From a bacterium (lineage in GTDB: Bacteria; Myxococcota_A; Bradymonadia; Bradymonadales; Bradymonadaceae): 57,457 nt of DNA. The stretch lies in assembly GCA_030427705.1 (NCBI GenBank), contig JAUIBR010000045.1:1-57457 (forward strand). The letters are read 5' to 3'. The notes under the pieces were generated by a model. It ran no database searches. It had not been told where the DNA came from and was given only the letters and a program-made list of their open reading frames with translations. The position numbers were made by a program, and so were the translations under genes. Shown piece after piece: positions 1 to 8,606 of the stretch; position 1 is the first letter of the stretch; each line of letters opens with the position of its first letter.

Positions 1-83
1 TGCGAAAAGGACTGGAAATCCCGTCACACAGTTGTTACGGTCCGCCGCAATTGGGACAAAATTTTTTTGCTGAGGGCCCGTAA

Positions 84-1823
84 ATGAATGCTTTTCGTAA
101 TGTTTACTATCTAATCTTCGCCGCCATGATTCTGGCGTCTGCTGCATGTGGTGATGACACCGCGGCTCCAAACTACATGGACCGCTCGGACAACAACGTC
201 CGCATGCCTGGCGATAATAATAAGGAACCGGACCCAACTCCGGTTGAAGATCGTGTACTCGAAGCTGTGTCGCCCGTCACTGCGACCGCCGAGAAGTACA
301 CGCTCGTGCGCCTTGAGGCTGCACTTGTACTGGAAGACAGCCGCACGCCGGTTGTTGGTGAGCTCGTTGATTTCACGGTACTTCAGGCTCCGGACTCGAC
401 GCTGGAACTGTCGGCTGACTCGATTGAAACCGACGAAGACGGCGTAGCTGGTATCGACGTAACGGTTGGCGCAACCGCTGGCCAAATCATCATCCGCGCT
501 TCGCACCCAGGTACGACGCCTGTTGAATTCCGCATCGAAGTTACGGACCAAGCTCCAGGCGCGATCGAAGTTGAAATCTTCCCACCAGCTGGTGTGACGG
601 TGAACCTCGCTCCATACCGCGTCCGCGCATACGACACCGAGCAGTTCGGTGACTGCCAGGCGATTCCTCCACGCGCTGACCTCGCAGGCGCAACGGCGGA
701 AGCAACCAGCCAGGGACAGCTTGTCCTGATGGAAAACGTTCCAGCTGAGAAGACCTACACGGTTCTGGTTCAGGCACTCGGTACAAGCGCTTCGGCAATC
801 GCATACGGCTGCGTCGACGCAGTAACGGTTGAAACCCGCGAAACGACCAGCATTTCAGTTTCGCTCCGCATGATTCCTCTCAACCCAACCGGTACTTACA
901 AGGTCACGGGATTCTGGGACATCAGCGAAGCAGTTCGCACCTCGGGCGACGCCGGCAACATCATCGTTGGCCTTATCGACTTCATGTCGAACCCAGGCAT
1001 GTTCCTGTACGACCTGATCATCGATGAGCTTCAGCAGGCTAGCGGCCTCGACCTCACGTTCCTTGCGGCGCTTGGCGTTCCAACCATCGTTTCCGACGCA
1101 ATCAACGGTTGGTTGTTCCAGAACTCAGACCTCGCTCGATTCAACGAAATTGCAGTTGGTCAGCAGACGATGCTCTACAACCTCGAAGTTGAGTCGGAGC
1201 TCGTCATCGAGAAGACCGAAGCTGACCTGACCTTCATCGGTTATGAGCACTGGCAGAAGATCATCTTGAACCTCAGCTGGCAGTGCGACGTCAACAGCCC
1301 ACCAGACTGCGGCCGCTACGAGATTCCTGTCGACCCAGACGGAAACCTCCCAGCGCTTGGCTACGTCTCGTACGATTGGACTGGCGAAGTCGTCGACTAC
1401 GACGGTCTCAAGCTCGACAGCCTCCAGACGCAGATTGAGTACGGCAAGCTCCTTGTCCTGATCATCGAGAAGGTCGTGATGCCAGAGTTGACCGGCGGAA
1501 ACGCAGACACGCTCGCTGGCGCACTCAACTACTGGGTTGATTGCCCAGGCCTCGCTCAAGACCTCGTCGGAAGCGGCATCGGCGCAACGATCGTCGACAC
1601 CGCTTGCCAGGCTGCTCTTACAACGGCTGCTGGCGTAATCGTCGCACCATTGCAGAACGAAAACGTCGTCTTCGACCTCGTCTTCGACGGCGAAGCAACG
1701 ATGAAAGACACGGCTTCGAACGGCTGGGTTGACGAGATTCGTGACGGCGAAAACGTCGGTACGATGGTCAACTCGGGCGCACCGGTCACCGTTGAGTGGT
1801 CGGCAACGCTGGTCGAGCCATAA
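84..1823 (+). CDS. Ig-like (invasin-type) lipoprotein, function unknown
   Basis: 579 residues. The N-terminus has a lipoprotein signal peptide ending in a lipobox (ASAAC, Cys near residue 22), so the protein is probably anchored in an envelope membrane. A short Asn/Pro-rich linker (NNVRMPGDNNKEPDPTP) follows. Residues of about 55-155 look like a bacterial Ig-like (Big_1/invasin) module: VSPVTATAEKYTLVRLEA, then a DEDGVAGIDVTV turn. The remaining 400 residues, with scattered Cys, match no family I recognise. The start is supported by GAGGG at 72-76. Proline codons are strongly biased to CCA, and Asn, Phe and Ile to AAC, TTC and ATC, which suggests high expression. It stands alone, with a hairpin and then the panE-like gene downstream. 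Confidence 0.85.
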   Translation: MNAFRNVYYLIFAAMILASAACGDDTAAPNYMDRSDNNVRMPGDNNKEPDPTPVEDRVLEAVSPVTATAEKYTLVRLEAALVLEDSRTPVVGELVDFTVLQAPDSTLELSADSIETDEDGVAGIDVTVGATAGQIIIRASHPGTTPVEFRIEVTDQAPGAIEVEIFPPAGVTVNLAPYRVRAYDTEQFGDCQAIPPRADLAGATAEATSQGQLVLMENVPAEKTYTVLVQALGTSASAIAYGCVDAVTVETRETTSISVSLRMIPLNPTGTYKVTGFWDISEAVRTSGDAGNIIVGLIDFMSNPGMFLYDLIIDELQQASGLDLTFLAALGVPTIVSDAINGWLFQNSDLARFNEIAVGQQTMLYNLEVESELVIEKTEADLTFIGYEHWQKIILNLSWQCDVNSPPDCGRYEIPVDPDGNLPALGYVSYDWTGEVVDYDGLKLDSLQTQIEYGKLLVLIIEKVVMPELTGGNADTLAGALNYWVDCPGLAQDLVGSGIGATIVDTACQAALTTAAGVIVAPLQNENVVFDLVFDGEATMKDTASNGWVDEIRDGENVGTMVNSGAPVTVEWSATLVEP

Positions 1824-1871
1824 GCCCAAATCACTGCACCGGGTTGATTCGCTGATTTGGTTGTGTAGCAT

Positions 1872-1910
1872 GCGTGCACGTTGGCGGCGGTCTTGCCGCC
1901 AATGGCACGC
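1872..1910 (+). promoter_or_regulatory. Strong stem-loop in the leader of the panE-like gene
   Basis: TTGGCGGC (1881-1888) and GCCGCCAA (1895-1902) form a perfect 8-bp stem with a six-base loop. GCGTGC (1872-1877) and GCACGC (1905-1910) extend it beyond a small internal loop. No T-run follows, so it is not a standard intrinsic terminator. It ends about 15 bases before the ATG at 1926, next to the ribosome-binding site. It may insulate or stabilise the mRNA, or act in attenuation; the role is inferred only from position. Confidence 0.5.
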
Positions 1911-1925
1911 AAGCAAGGCGAGTTG

Positions 1926-2996
1926 ATGATTTCAAAAGTCATGATTGCAGGGTGTGGAGGCGTCGGTGGAGTCGCCTCTGCGCGTCTCTGGCAGGCAGGA
2001 CTGAACGTCACTGCTGTCACAAACAACGAATCCATTACACGTCAGATCGTCGATGATGGTCTTCGTGCGCAGCTCGGAGACGAGTTCGTCCGCGCCGAGA
2101 TCGACGCGGTCAACACACCAAGCGAAGCCGACGGCACGTTCGATTTGCTTCTGGTTGCGACTCCTCCTGACGGGGCGCAGGCAGCGGTGGAAGCCGCGTT
2201 GCCTCATCTCAAAACCGACGCCCGTATTGTCACGTTTCCAAATGGCCTGATCGAAGAACGCTTGCAGGCGATCGTCGACGAGGACCGTCTGCTGGGTGGC
2301 ATCGTAAGCTACGGCGCCAGCATGGTGGAGCCAGGTCGGATTCGACAGACCGCCGTCGGTGGTGTCACCTTAGGCCGCCTCGATGGGCAAACCGACGATC
2401 AGATTCTGGAAATCCAAAAGCTCCTCGCGCCAATCGGTGAGATTCATCTCAGCGAAAATCTGCGTGGCGCCCGATGGTCAAAACTTGCGATCAACTGCGC
2501 AATCTCTTCGATTGGAACCGTTGGAAATGACCGACTCGGCGCGCTGATGCGACACCGTTTCGTTCGACGCCTTGCATTGGAAACCATGACGGAAGTCGTC
2601 GCGGTCGCTAAGGCTGAAGGCGTTCAGCTCGAGAAAGTCTCGGGAACGCTGGACTTGGACTGGCTTGCACTCAGCGATGATGAGCGCCTGCGGGCCGGTT
2701 CTACGTCACTCCTTGCAAAGCACACGGTGCTGCTCGCGGTGGGTACGAAGTACCGCAATATGCGCTCGTCGATGCTTCGCGCAATTGAACGTGGTCGCAA
2801 ACCGCCAGTGGACTTCCTCAACGGTGAAATCGTCGATCGGGCCACCAAGCATGGCATTCAAGCGCCAATCAACCAGGCGCTCAAAGACGCGGTCTGGTCC
2901 GTATCTGACCAAGAACTCCATAACTCGATCACATCGTTGAAGGCGATGTTCGAAGAGTCTCGCGATACCTTACGCGAACTGGATATGGTCGCCTGA
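1926..2996 (+). CDS. Ketopantoate reductase (ApbA/PanE) family oxidoreductase
   Basis: 356 residues. The start is ATG 1926, because AAGGCGAG lies just upstream and the Rossmann strand begins at once (MISKVMIAGCGGVGG, the GxGxxG NADP-binding loop at about residues 8-15). The C-terminal helical half carries the family pattern of a catalytic Lys/Asn region (RWSKLAINCAISSIGT) and a late Pro-xxx-Asn segment (KPPVDFLNGEIV). The family reduces 2-dehydropantoate to pantoate with NADPH for CoA synthesis, but related members act on other 2-oxo acids, so the substrate is not certain. Its stop overlaps the next start by one base (TGATG), suggesting co-expression with the TauE/SafE permease. Confidence 0.85.
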   Translation: MISKVMIAGCGGVGGVASARLWQAGLNVTAVTNNESITRQIVDDGLRAQLGDEFVRAEIDAVNTPSEADGTFDLLLVATPPDGAQAAVEAALPHLKTDARIVTFPNGLIEERLQAIVDEDRLLGGIVSYGASMVEPGRIRQTAVGGVTLGRLDGQTDDQILEIQKLLAPIGEIHLSENLRGARWSKLAINCAISSIGTVGNDRLGALMRHRFVRRLALETMTEVVAVAKAEGVQLEKVSGTLDLDWLALSDDERLRAGSTSLLAKHTVLLAVGTKYRNMRSSMLRAIERGRKPPVDFLNGEIVDRATKHGIQAPINQALKDAVWSVSDQELHNSITSLKAMFEESRDTLRELDMVA

Positions 2997-3727
2997 TGTT
3001 GGGCATCAGCGCGACGGCACTCGCCGTTTGTGTTGCAATTGCCATCTGTGGAGGGGCATTTCGCGGATTCGCGGGATTTGGATCTGGTCTGATCATGTCT
3101 CCAATCCTGCTGATGTTCTTTCCACCCATTGTCGCCATCCCTGCGATGCTGATTTTCGAACTCATCGCCTCGCTGCGGTTGGTCTACGAAGCCCGCAAAG
3201 ACATCGAATGGCGTCGAGTGGCGTGGTTCGGTGTTCCGGCCTGCGTCTCGGTCCAGATTGGAGCCTACGCACTCGCGGTGGCCGATGCGGCGACGATCAA
3301 AACGGTCGTCTCGATCGTGGTCCTGATTTCAGTGGTGCTAATCGGTAAAGGATACCGATACCAGGGGCGTCTGGGTCCCAAAGTGAGCGGCGTCGCAGGC
3401 CTCATTGGTGGCTTCCTGTCTGCGATGGCAGGCGTCGGGGGTCCCCCGATTGTCCTGACGATGATGGCGGACGAAAGCCCGGAAGAGAACGTTCGGGCGA
3501 ACCTCATCGGCTACTTCTTGCTAGTTGGGGGAGTGTCGATGATGACCTACTTCTTGGCTGGCATGCTCAGCATGAAGTCCGTTGTCTTCGCGGGTGCATC
3601 GCTGGTTCCATACTTGATTGCGACGCATATCGGCGCACTGGCGTTTCGCAAATACGGCGGCACCTACTTTAGGCCCGCCGCACTTGCGTTGTTGGCGATT
3701 GTCGCGACCGCCAGCCTGATTCTCTGA
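2996..3727 (+). CDS. TauE/SafE family membrane permease
   Basis: 243 residues, almost all hydrophobic, with about eight transmembrane segments. The N-terminal GGAFRGFAGFGSGL and central GGFLSAMAGVGGPP motifs are the two internally repeated Gly-rich signatures of the TauE/SafE (former DUF81) family, which exports small anions such as sulfite, sulfonates or organic acids. It is translationally coupled to the ketopantoate-reductase-like gene, so it may move a related carboxylate; this is inference. Its stop codon directly abuts the stop of the convergent CAP-like lipoprotein gene, with no terminator between them. Confidence 0.88.
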   Translation: MLGISATALAVCVAIAICGGAFRGFAGFGSGLIMSPILLMFFPPIVAIPAMLIFELIASLRLVYEARKDIEWRRVAWFGVPACVSVQIGAYALAVADAATIKTVVSIVVLISVVLIGKGYRYQGRLGPKVSGVAGLIGGFLSAMAGVGGPPIVLTMMADESPEENVRANLIGYFLLVGGVSMMTYFLAGMLSMKSVVFAGASLVPYLIATHIGALAFRKYGGTYFRPAALALLAIVATASLIL

Positions 3728-5452
3728 CTACTTCTTCAGCTTACCTTTGTAGACAAACACAACGACGTACACGGTCATCGGGTAGCCAGGATGTTTGTAC
3801 GGCGCCACCATGATGGAACCACGCATATCGTCAGCGGCAACCAAATGGCCGTCCAATGGGACGCGCTCAAGATTGGTGTAGGTTCCGTAGATGTAGGTGA
3901 CCGGACCGCGCCACTTTTTGGCGACCTTGTCCACGAACTCCTCCATCCCTTCCTCGGGCGTGAGTTCGCCCTTCGTGATGTCTTTGGCGAAGTCCGCCGC
4001 AACGGGCTTGAGGCTTTTGTAGATTTTCGCGCGAGATTTTCCGTTGGCTTCTCGAGCACGATTTAGGGCCTTAAGGAACCGCTTTACACGTTCTTCGTGG
4101 GATTCGTCTGGAAGCGCTTTGTAGCCCAAGTACATGCTGCAAAATCCAGTCGACTTTTCTGGGCGATACAATCCAATGGCCAGATTCGTGACATCGCCGT
4201 TGAGCAACGTCTCACGGCCTGACGGAGAAGTCAGGAGGTCCGACATGACCTGTTCAGGTGCACCGGAATCCTCACAATGACCGCGCCAGGTTGAACTCAC
4301 GAACTCAGTGTCGACTCGCCATCCTGCCGAAAGTCCGCGGACGAAGAAGTCGGAATCTTTGATCCGGTCTTCCCGTTTCGCCGCCAGATAGTGCGGGTAA
4401 GCCGCGTCAGCCTCGCTGCTCTGCGCTGCTTCAAACTTCAGCGGCTTTGCGTTGGCTTTTGCGCGAACTTCGTTGGCCATCCGAACAAGCTCTTTGCGCA
4501 CATCATCCATCGTCGCATTCGGGGGAAGCTCATTTGCGTCGATGAAGGTCTTCGGAGCGGTCCAAACCGTCCGGTCCGCCTTGTTTGGGAACACCATACC
4601 CTGAAGTTTGATGTTTGACTGAATATCGCTGCCCGTAACGCCAGCCGAGATTTCGTAGTGAGCAACCTCGTCAGCTGCATTTACTTTGCAGCGAATCTTG
4701 AAACGAGGAACCTCGAAGCCAGGCAGATTGGCACAATCTTCGGCTTCGAAGTCACCTTTTGTTATCGAGCCAAAGACGTTGGTCGCGCTGTCCAATAGCT
4801 CTCCCTGGATCGTGACATATCCGTTGGTGTCAGGGACCAGAGAGAAGGACTCAACATTCACGGGGTTGGTGCCGTATGCGAACACGATCACACCTTTGGT
4901 GGAATCTGCGTTTACGCCTCCCCAAACCGCAAAATCGACGGGCTTTTCTGATTTGGGAAGTTTTGCGCCATCAAACGTGAGCGACGCGATAGCTTCCTCA
5001 GCCGTCTGTTCGGCGGGGTTGAAATCCATGGTCGAAAACCCGAACCCGGCTGTCGATCCACAGGTCGACACGATGTAATTATCGAGCGTGGTGTGTGGGA
5101 ACTTCTGATTGTTGGCATAGAAGTGTCCAACCTCGCGCGCGACACATTGCGCGGACTTGGTCGTCTTGTAGTTGTCCGGCGCGTTCGCCGCGATGGAGCG
5201 CTCCAACGCATTGGTCGGCGCCGACGGCATCGAATCGGTCTGATTCGGGAACGGACCAAGCAACGTCCAGGACGCGACGAAAACGGTGTCGTCATCGATG
5301 ACGTCGACGTCTGGCGCGGGTGCCGAAGTCTCCTTCTTCATCTCTTGGACGGTCGGATACTTCTCGCGGTCGAAATTGAACGGTTTGCTTGAGCTGCAGC
5401 CCGCAAAGAGCAATGCAGCAACGAGAATGATGACTGTGTACGGCTGTCTCAT
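3728..5452 (-). CDS. CAP-like (SCP/PR-1-like) lipoprotein, probably degenerate
   Basis: 574 residues from ATG 5452; the frame is open further upstream, but the signal peptide MRQPYTVIILVAALLFAGC fixes this start. The lipobox is LFAGC. Residues of about 330-460 resemble a CAP domain: MANEVRAKANAKPLKFE matches the usual N-x-x-R-x-x-x-G-x-x-x-L opening, and LTSPSGRETLLNGDVTNLAI matches the S-P-x-H-R-x-x-(I/L)-L segment with the His replaced by Gly. A second, weaker CAP-like block starts at LNRAREANGKSRAKIY. An earlier block (SAQCVAREVGHFYANN) may be a third unit. The classical His/Glu metal site is not evident. It is probably an envelope protein of unknown role. Confidence 0.75.
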   Translation of the reverse strand: MRQPYTVIILVAALLFAGCSSSKPFNFDREKYPTVQEMKKETSAPAPDVDVIDDDTVFVASWTLLGPFPNQTDSMPSAPTNALERSIAANAPDNYKTTKSAQCVAREVGHFYANNQKFPHTTLDNYIVSTCGSTAGFGFSTMDFNPAEQTAEEAIASLTFDGAKLPKSEKPVDFAVWGGVNADSTKGVIVFAYGTNPVNVESFSLVPDTNGYVTIQGELLDSATNVFGSITKGDFEAEDCANLPGFEVPRFKIRCKVNAADEVAHYEISAGVTGSDIQSNIKLQGMVFPNKADRTVWTAPKTFIDANELPPNATMDDVRKELVRMANEVRAKANAKPLKFEAAQSSEADAAYPHYLAAKREDRIKDSDFFVRGLSAGWRVDTEFVSSTWRGHCEDSGAPEQVMSDLLTSPSGRETLLNGDVTNLAIGLYRPEKSTGFCSMYLGYKALPDESHEERVKRFLKALNRAREANGKSRAKIYKSLKPVAADFAKDITKGELTPEEGMEEFVDKVAKKWRGPVTYIYGTYTNLERVPLDGHLVAADDMRGSIMVAPYKHPGYPMTVYVVVFVYKGKLKK

Positions 5453-5495
5453 GGTCGCTAGACCCCCAATTGGGTGATGGTGAATTGTCGCTAAA

Positions 5496-5525
5496 AACCT
5501 AGCCCACGAACGTCTGGCCAATCAA
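5496..5525 (-). promoter_or_regulatory. Candidate sigma-70-like promoter for the CAP-like lipoprotein
   Basis: On the minus strand TTGATT (5525-5520), an 18-base spacer and TAGGTT (5501-5496) lie about 45 bases before the ATG at 5452. The match is moderate. It sits in the 183-base divergent region shared with the Cys-rich lipoprotein gene. Confidence 0.35.
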
Positions 5526-5635
5526 GGGAGGAAAAAAAAGAACAAAGGACCGCACAAAAATCGGCAACCCCTCCGACATACACCTTGAAACCAATCGGAA
5601 CGGGCCCGCTGCCCGATGGAAACGAGGATTTTACC

Positions 5636-6664
5636 ATGAAGAAGCTATTTGGATTGATGTCGCTGCTCTTTGTTCTTTCAGGCTGTACCTACGTCGAGTC
5701 GCACGGCACCAGCTGCCACGACGACTGGGACTGCCCGGAAGGAACCTGCGAAGACAGCCAGTGTGTGGTTGATGGAAATGGTTCGGGCTGGAACGACGAC
5801 GGCCAAGATCAATGCGGCGCCGGATGTGATGTTTGTGTGAATGGCCACTGTGTCGATTTCGGCGATGCTGGAGATGATTGCAGCGCAGATTACGACTGCG
5901 GAATTGGCGACCTCTGCATCGGCGGCGAGTGCATCAGCTGTGGAGCGTGTGGTGCGGATGGCTCCTGCGGCGACGACCATACGTGCTCTACCGACGGAGC
6001 CTGCATTCCATCGGACCGATGCCGTGCTGACGCAGACTGTGCCTCTGGCGAAGTTTGCGCACCGAATGGCCGATGCGCGACCAGCGATGACGGGTCGAAC
6101 AACGACGACGGATCGAACAACGACAATGGTTCAAACAACGACGACTGCCCAGCAAACACAACCTGTGATGCTGCGTGCGTTTTCAATGCTGAATGTCCCG
6201 ACGATGGAATCTGCGTAAACGGCGAATGCCTCAATGCCTGCCAGGCCGATGCGGAATGTGGTGCACAACAGGTGTGCGAAAATGGCGTCTGTCGCGTCGA
6301 CGATACGCCAGACACACAGTGTGTCTACAACGCTGACTGCGCTGGCGGGATCTGCCAGAACGGTACGTGCTTAGATACCTGCACCACCGGCTCGGATTGC
6401 GCGGCCGGAGAGCTTTGCGACAGCGGAGTCTGTCGGCCTGACACGCGTCCAACCGCTCAGTGCACCACCGCTGCAGACTGTGGCGCGGATGAGGTCTGCC
6501 AGGATGCGCGTTGCCGAACCATCTGCACCTGTGATGACGAATGCGGACCGGGAGCGTACTGCCTGGCGGATGCCTGCATCCCTGAGCACGAAGCGTCGCC
6601 GCAATGCACGGGCGCTGCGGATTGCGATGCTGGGATGTCCTGCATCGATGGCTACTGCGAGTAA
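5636..6664 (+). CDS. Cysteine-rich repeat lipoprotein
   Basis: 342 residues from ATG 5636, chosen because MKKLFGLMSLLFVLSGC is a clear lipoprotein signal with lipobox LSGC and ACGAGG lies upstream. The rest is a series of short Cys modules of the type C-x(4-6)-C-x-x-G-x-x-C-x-x-G-x-C, similar to Dickkopf-N/EGF-like Cys-rich repeats common in myxobacterial surface proteins. A linker of about 20 residues made of GSNNDD repeats splits the array in two. More than 40 Cys imply extensive disulfides in the periplasm or on the surface. Binding or structural functions are possible; none can be assigned. The sigma-factor gene follows after 15 bases. Confidence 0.8.
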   Translation: MKKLFGLMSLLFVLSGCTYVESHGTSCHDDWDCPEGTCEDSQCVVDGNGSGWNDDGQDQCGAGCDVCVNGHCVDFGDAGDDCSADYDCGIGDLCIGGECISCGACGADGSCGDDHTCSTDGACIPSDRCRADADCASGEVCAPNGRCATSDDGSNNDDGSNNDNGSNNDDCPANTTCDAACVFNAECPDDGICVNGECLNACQADAECGAQQVCENGVCRVDDTPDTQCVYNADCAGGICQNGTCLDTCTTGSDCAAGELCDSGVCRPDTRPTAQCTTAADCGADEVCQDARCRTICTCDDECGPGAYCLADACIPEHEASPQCTGAADCDAGMSCIDGYCE

Positions 6665-6679
6665 ACTGGAGTTGTTCTG

Positions 6680-7306
6680 ATGTCCGGGTTCGTTATGCTG
6701 GCGCAGCCTCATCATCCGAAGCGAGACGAAGTGACTGAATCTTCACCACAAACCACCGACGAAGCGGAGCTGATTGCCAGCGCCGCTTCCGGCGATATGG
6801 TCGCGTTCCGCGAACTATATGACCGCCACGTCGAGTATGTGACGAAGAATGTCGCTCGCCTCATCGGTCCTTCCTCAGACCTTGAGGATGTCGTCCAAGA
6901 CGTGTTCGTGAGTGTCTATCGCTCGTTGGACAACTACCGCGGCGACAGCAAGTTCACGACGTGGTTGTATCGCGTGGCGCGAAACGTCACGATTGACCAC
7001 ATCCGCAAACAGCCCAAGCACAAGACCGTTGAGTTGAGTGACTGGCGGCCGCTGCGGGCGAACTCGGACACATGGAGTAAACTAGAAGCACGCGACCTTT
7101 TGCGTGCATTATATGCAGCGCTAGATAACGTCCCGGCAGAACATCGGGAAGTCTTCTTGCTGCATGAAGTCGAAGGCATGAAGTTGCGAGAAATCTCGGA
7201 GTTGACGGGGGAATCGATCAATACGATCGCGGCCCGCGTCCGACGCACCCGTGAGAAGATGACCAGCGTGCTTGAGCGCAAGGAACGGGAGGCGGATCAT
7301 GGATAG
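6680..7306 (+). CDS. ECF-type RNA polymerase sigma factor
   Basis: 208 residues. Region 2 is seen at about residues 40-105 (FRELYDRHVEYVTKNVARLI, DLEDVVQDVFVSVYRSLDNY, FTTWLYRVARNVTIDHIR) and region 4 at about 140-195 (LDNVPAEHREVFLLHEVEGM, LREISELTGESINTIAARVR). This is the usual two-domain ECF layout. A GTG at 6731 is an alternative start that would remove 17 residues; ATG 6680 has GGAG upstream. The last 8 bases overlap the next gene, a FecR-type membrane protein, which is the expected anti-sigma partner. The likely target includes the surface-repeat gene at the end of the module. Confidence 0.93.
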   Translation: MSGFVMLAQPHHPKRDEVTESSPQTTDEAELIASAASGDMVAFRELYDRHVEYVTKNVARLIGPSSDLEDVVQDVFVSVYRSLDNYRGDSKFTTWLYRVARNVTIDHIRKQPKHKTVELSDWRPLRANSDTWSKLEARDLLRALYAALDNVPAEHREVFLLHEVEGMKLREISELTGESINTIAARVRRTREKMTSVLERKEREADHG

Positions 7307-8606
7307 ATTCACCGAAGAAGACTTCCGTCGTCTGGCGTTTGATTACCTGCGCGGTGATTTGGCTCCGGAAGTGGAAGAGCGTGTTGAAGAGCATCTGGTC
7401 GAGTCGGAAGAGTTTGCAGACCATGTGACACGGCTGCAGGAACTGCTGCAGAGTCCGAAGAAGGCAAACGCTGACCTGGTGCCAGATTTCGACAAGGACG
7501 CATTGTTTGACCGAATCGCGACCGAGATAAACTCGGTGCCCGCGGCAAATGTCGTTCAGTTTACACAGCCAACCGACGCCGACGAAGAGCCTCTCAATTC
7601 GTCGGAATCGCGCCGTTCCCCGCTCCTGTACATCGTTGCTGCTGCGGCGTTGATTGCGATTGGATTTGCCGCTTCACAGTTTTGGCAGAGCGCCACGGTT
7701 ACTCCTCAAATTGCGGAGCAAACACCGAAAGCGCCGGTGGCTCCGAAGAAGGTCGAAGAGACTGCGCCTGTGCCAGATGTGCCGGCCAAACCGGCGCAGC
7801 TTGCCGAGTTGGAGCTTGACCAGAAATCGACGGAGTCTGTGCGTGTGTTTGCGGGTAAATCCGCCAATTGGAATCTGAAGAAGGCCAAGAACCAGTCTGA
7901 AATCGACCTGGAAGAGGGCACCGTCTTGGTCGAGTTCGTGCCAAAGAGAGATGACGCGCTAGAGTTGAACACCAAACACTTCAATATTCGTGTTTTGGGC
8001 ACGATTTTCTACGCTTCCGACGACGGCGAAGGGTCGGTCGGTGTGGTGACGGGCAAGGTCCAAGTCACGCCGAAATCAGGTGAGCCGATTACCCTGGTCA
8101 GTGGCCAGGAGTATGTTGGTGGTGTCGGAGTGCGGCCGATGGAAACGAAGCAACTCGCAGATGCTGAGACACATACGAGTGTAGAGAAGCACTTGGATTT
8201 GTTGGCTGAAGCACGTGTTGATAGGTCCAAACCCAAAGAGGCGACCAAACCCAAGCAGGAGCCAAAGAAGGTCGTAGTGCCTGCAGCAATTCCGAGCAAC
8301 GCGCCCGCCAAGGTGTGGCGCGAAGAGGCCGCAGAAGCTCAACGCGCTGGGCAGTACGGTATCGCCGCCAAGGTGCTTGAGCGCGCGTTGGTGAACTTGA
8401 GTGCGAACGACCCGCTGCGGGGCGCGATTCGATTGGACCTCTCGCGTATCTACATCAATCGGCTTGGCCAGCCTGCCAAGGCGGCCACGCACCTGAAACA
8501 CTTCATCGAATCGCGACCGTCAGATATCGCGACGCCGACCGCCCGCAAACAGTACTGCAAAATCGTTGGTCCTGAAGGCGACCCCTTGCTATGCGTCGAG
8601 CAGTAA
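7299..8606 (+). CDS. FecR-domain anti-sigma-like membrane protein with TPR tail
   Basis: 435 residues from ATG 7299, preceded by GGGAGG. Order of parts: a cytoplasmic helical N-terminus (about 1-45) like an anti-sigma domain but without the zinc-binding His/Cys motif; one transmembrane helix at about 106-128 (LLYIVAAAALIAIGFAASQF); a Pro/Lys-rich linker; a FecR-like domain at about 180-280 (FNIRVLGTIFYASDDGEGSV, then VVTGKVQV); a second Lys/Pro linker; and a TPR-like C-terminus (AAEAQRAGQYGIAAKVLERA). Known FecR proteins pass a periplasmic signal to an ECF sigma factor. The 8-base overlap with the sigma gene and 16-base overlap with the next gene support one functional unit. Confidence 0.87.
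   Translation: MDRFTEEDFRRLAFDYLRGDLAPEVEERVEEHLVESEEFADHVTRLQELLQSPKKANADLVPDFDKDALFDRIATEINSVPAANVVQFTQPTDADEEPLNSSESRRSPLLYIVAAAALIAIGFAASQFWQSATVTPQIAEQTPKAPVAPKKVEETAPVPDVPAKPAQLAELELDQKSTESVRVFAGKSANWNLKKAKNQSEIDLEEGTVLVEFVPKRDDALELNTKHFNIRVLGTIFYASDDGEGSVGVVTGKVQVTPKSGEPITLVSGQEYVGGVGVRPMETKQLADAETHTSVEKHLDLLAEARVDRSKPKEATKPKQEPKKVVVPAAIPSNAPAKVWREEAAEAQRAGQYGIAAKVLERALVNLSANDPLRGAIRLDLSRIYINRLGQPAKAATHLKHFIESRPSDIATPTARKQYCKIVGPEGDPLLCVEQ

Noticed and set aside
1125-1916. 263-codon open frame antisense to the first lipoprotein gene
   Set aside because: No ribosome site or recognisable domain, and it overlaps a gene with a clear signal peptide and biased codons.
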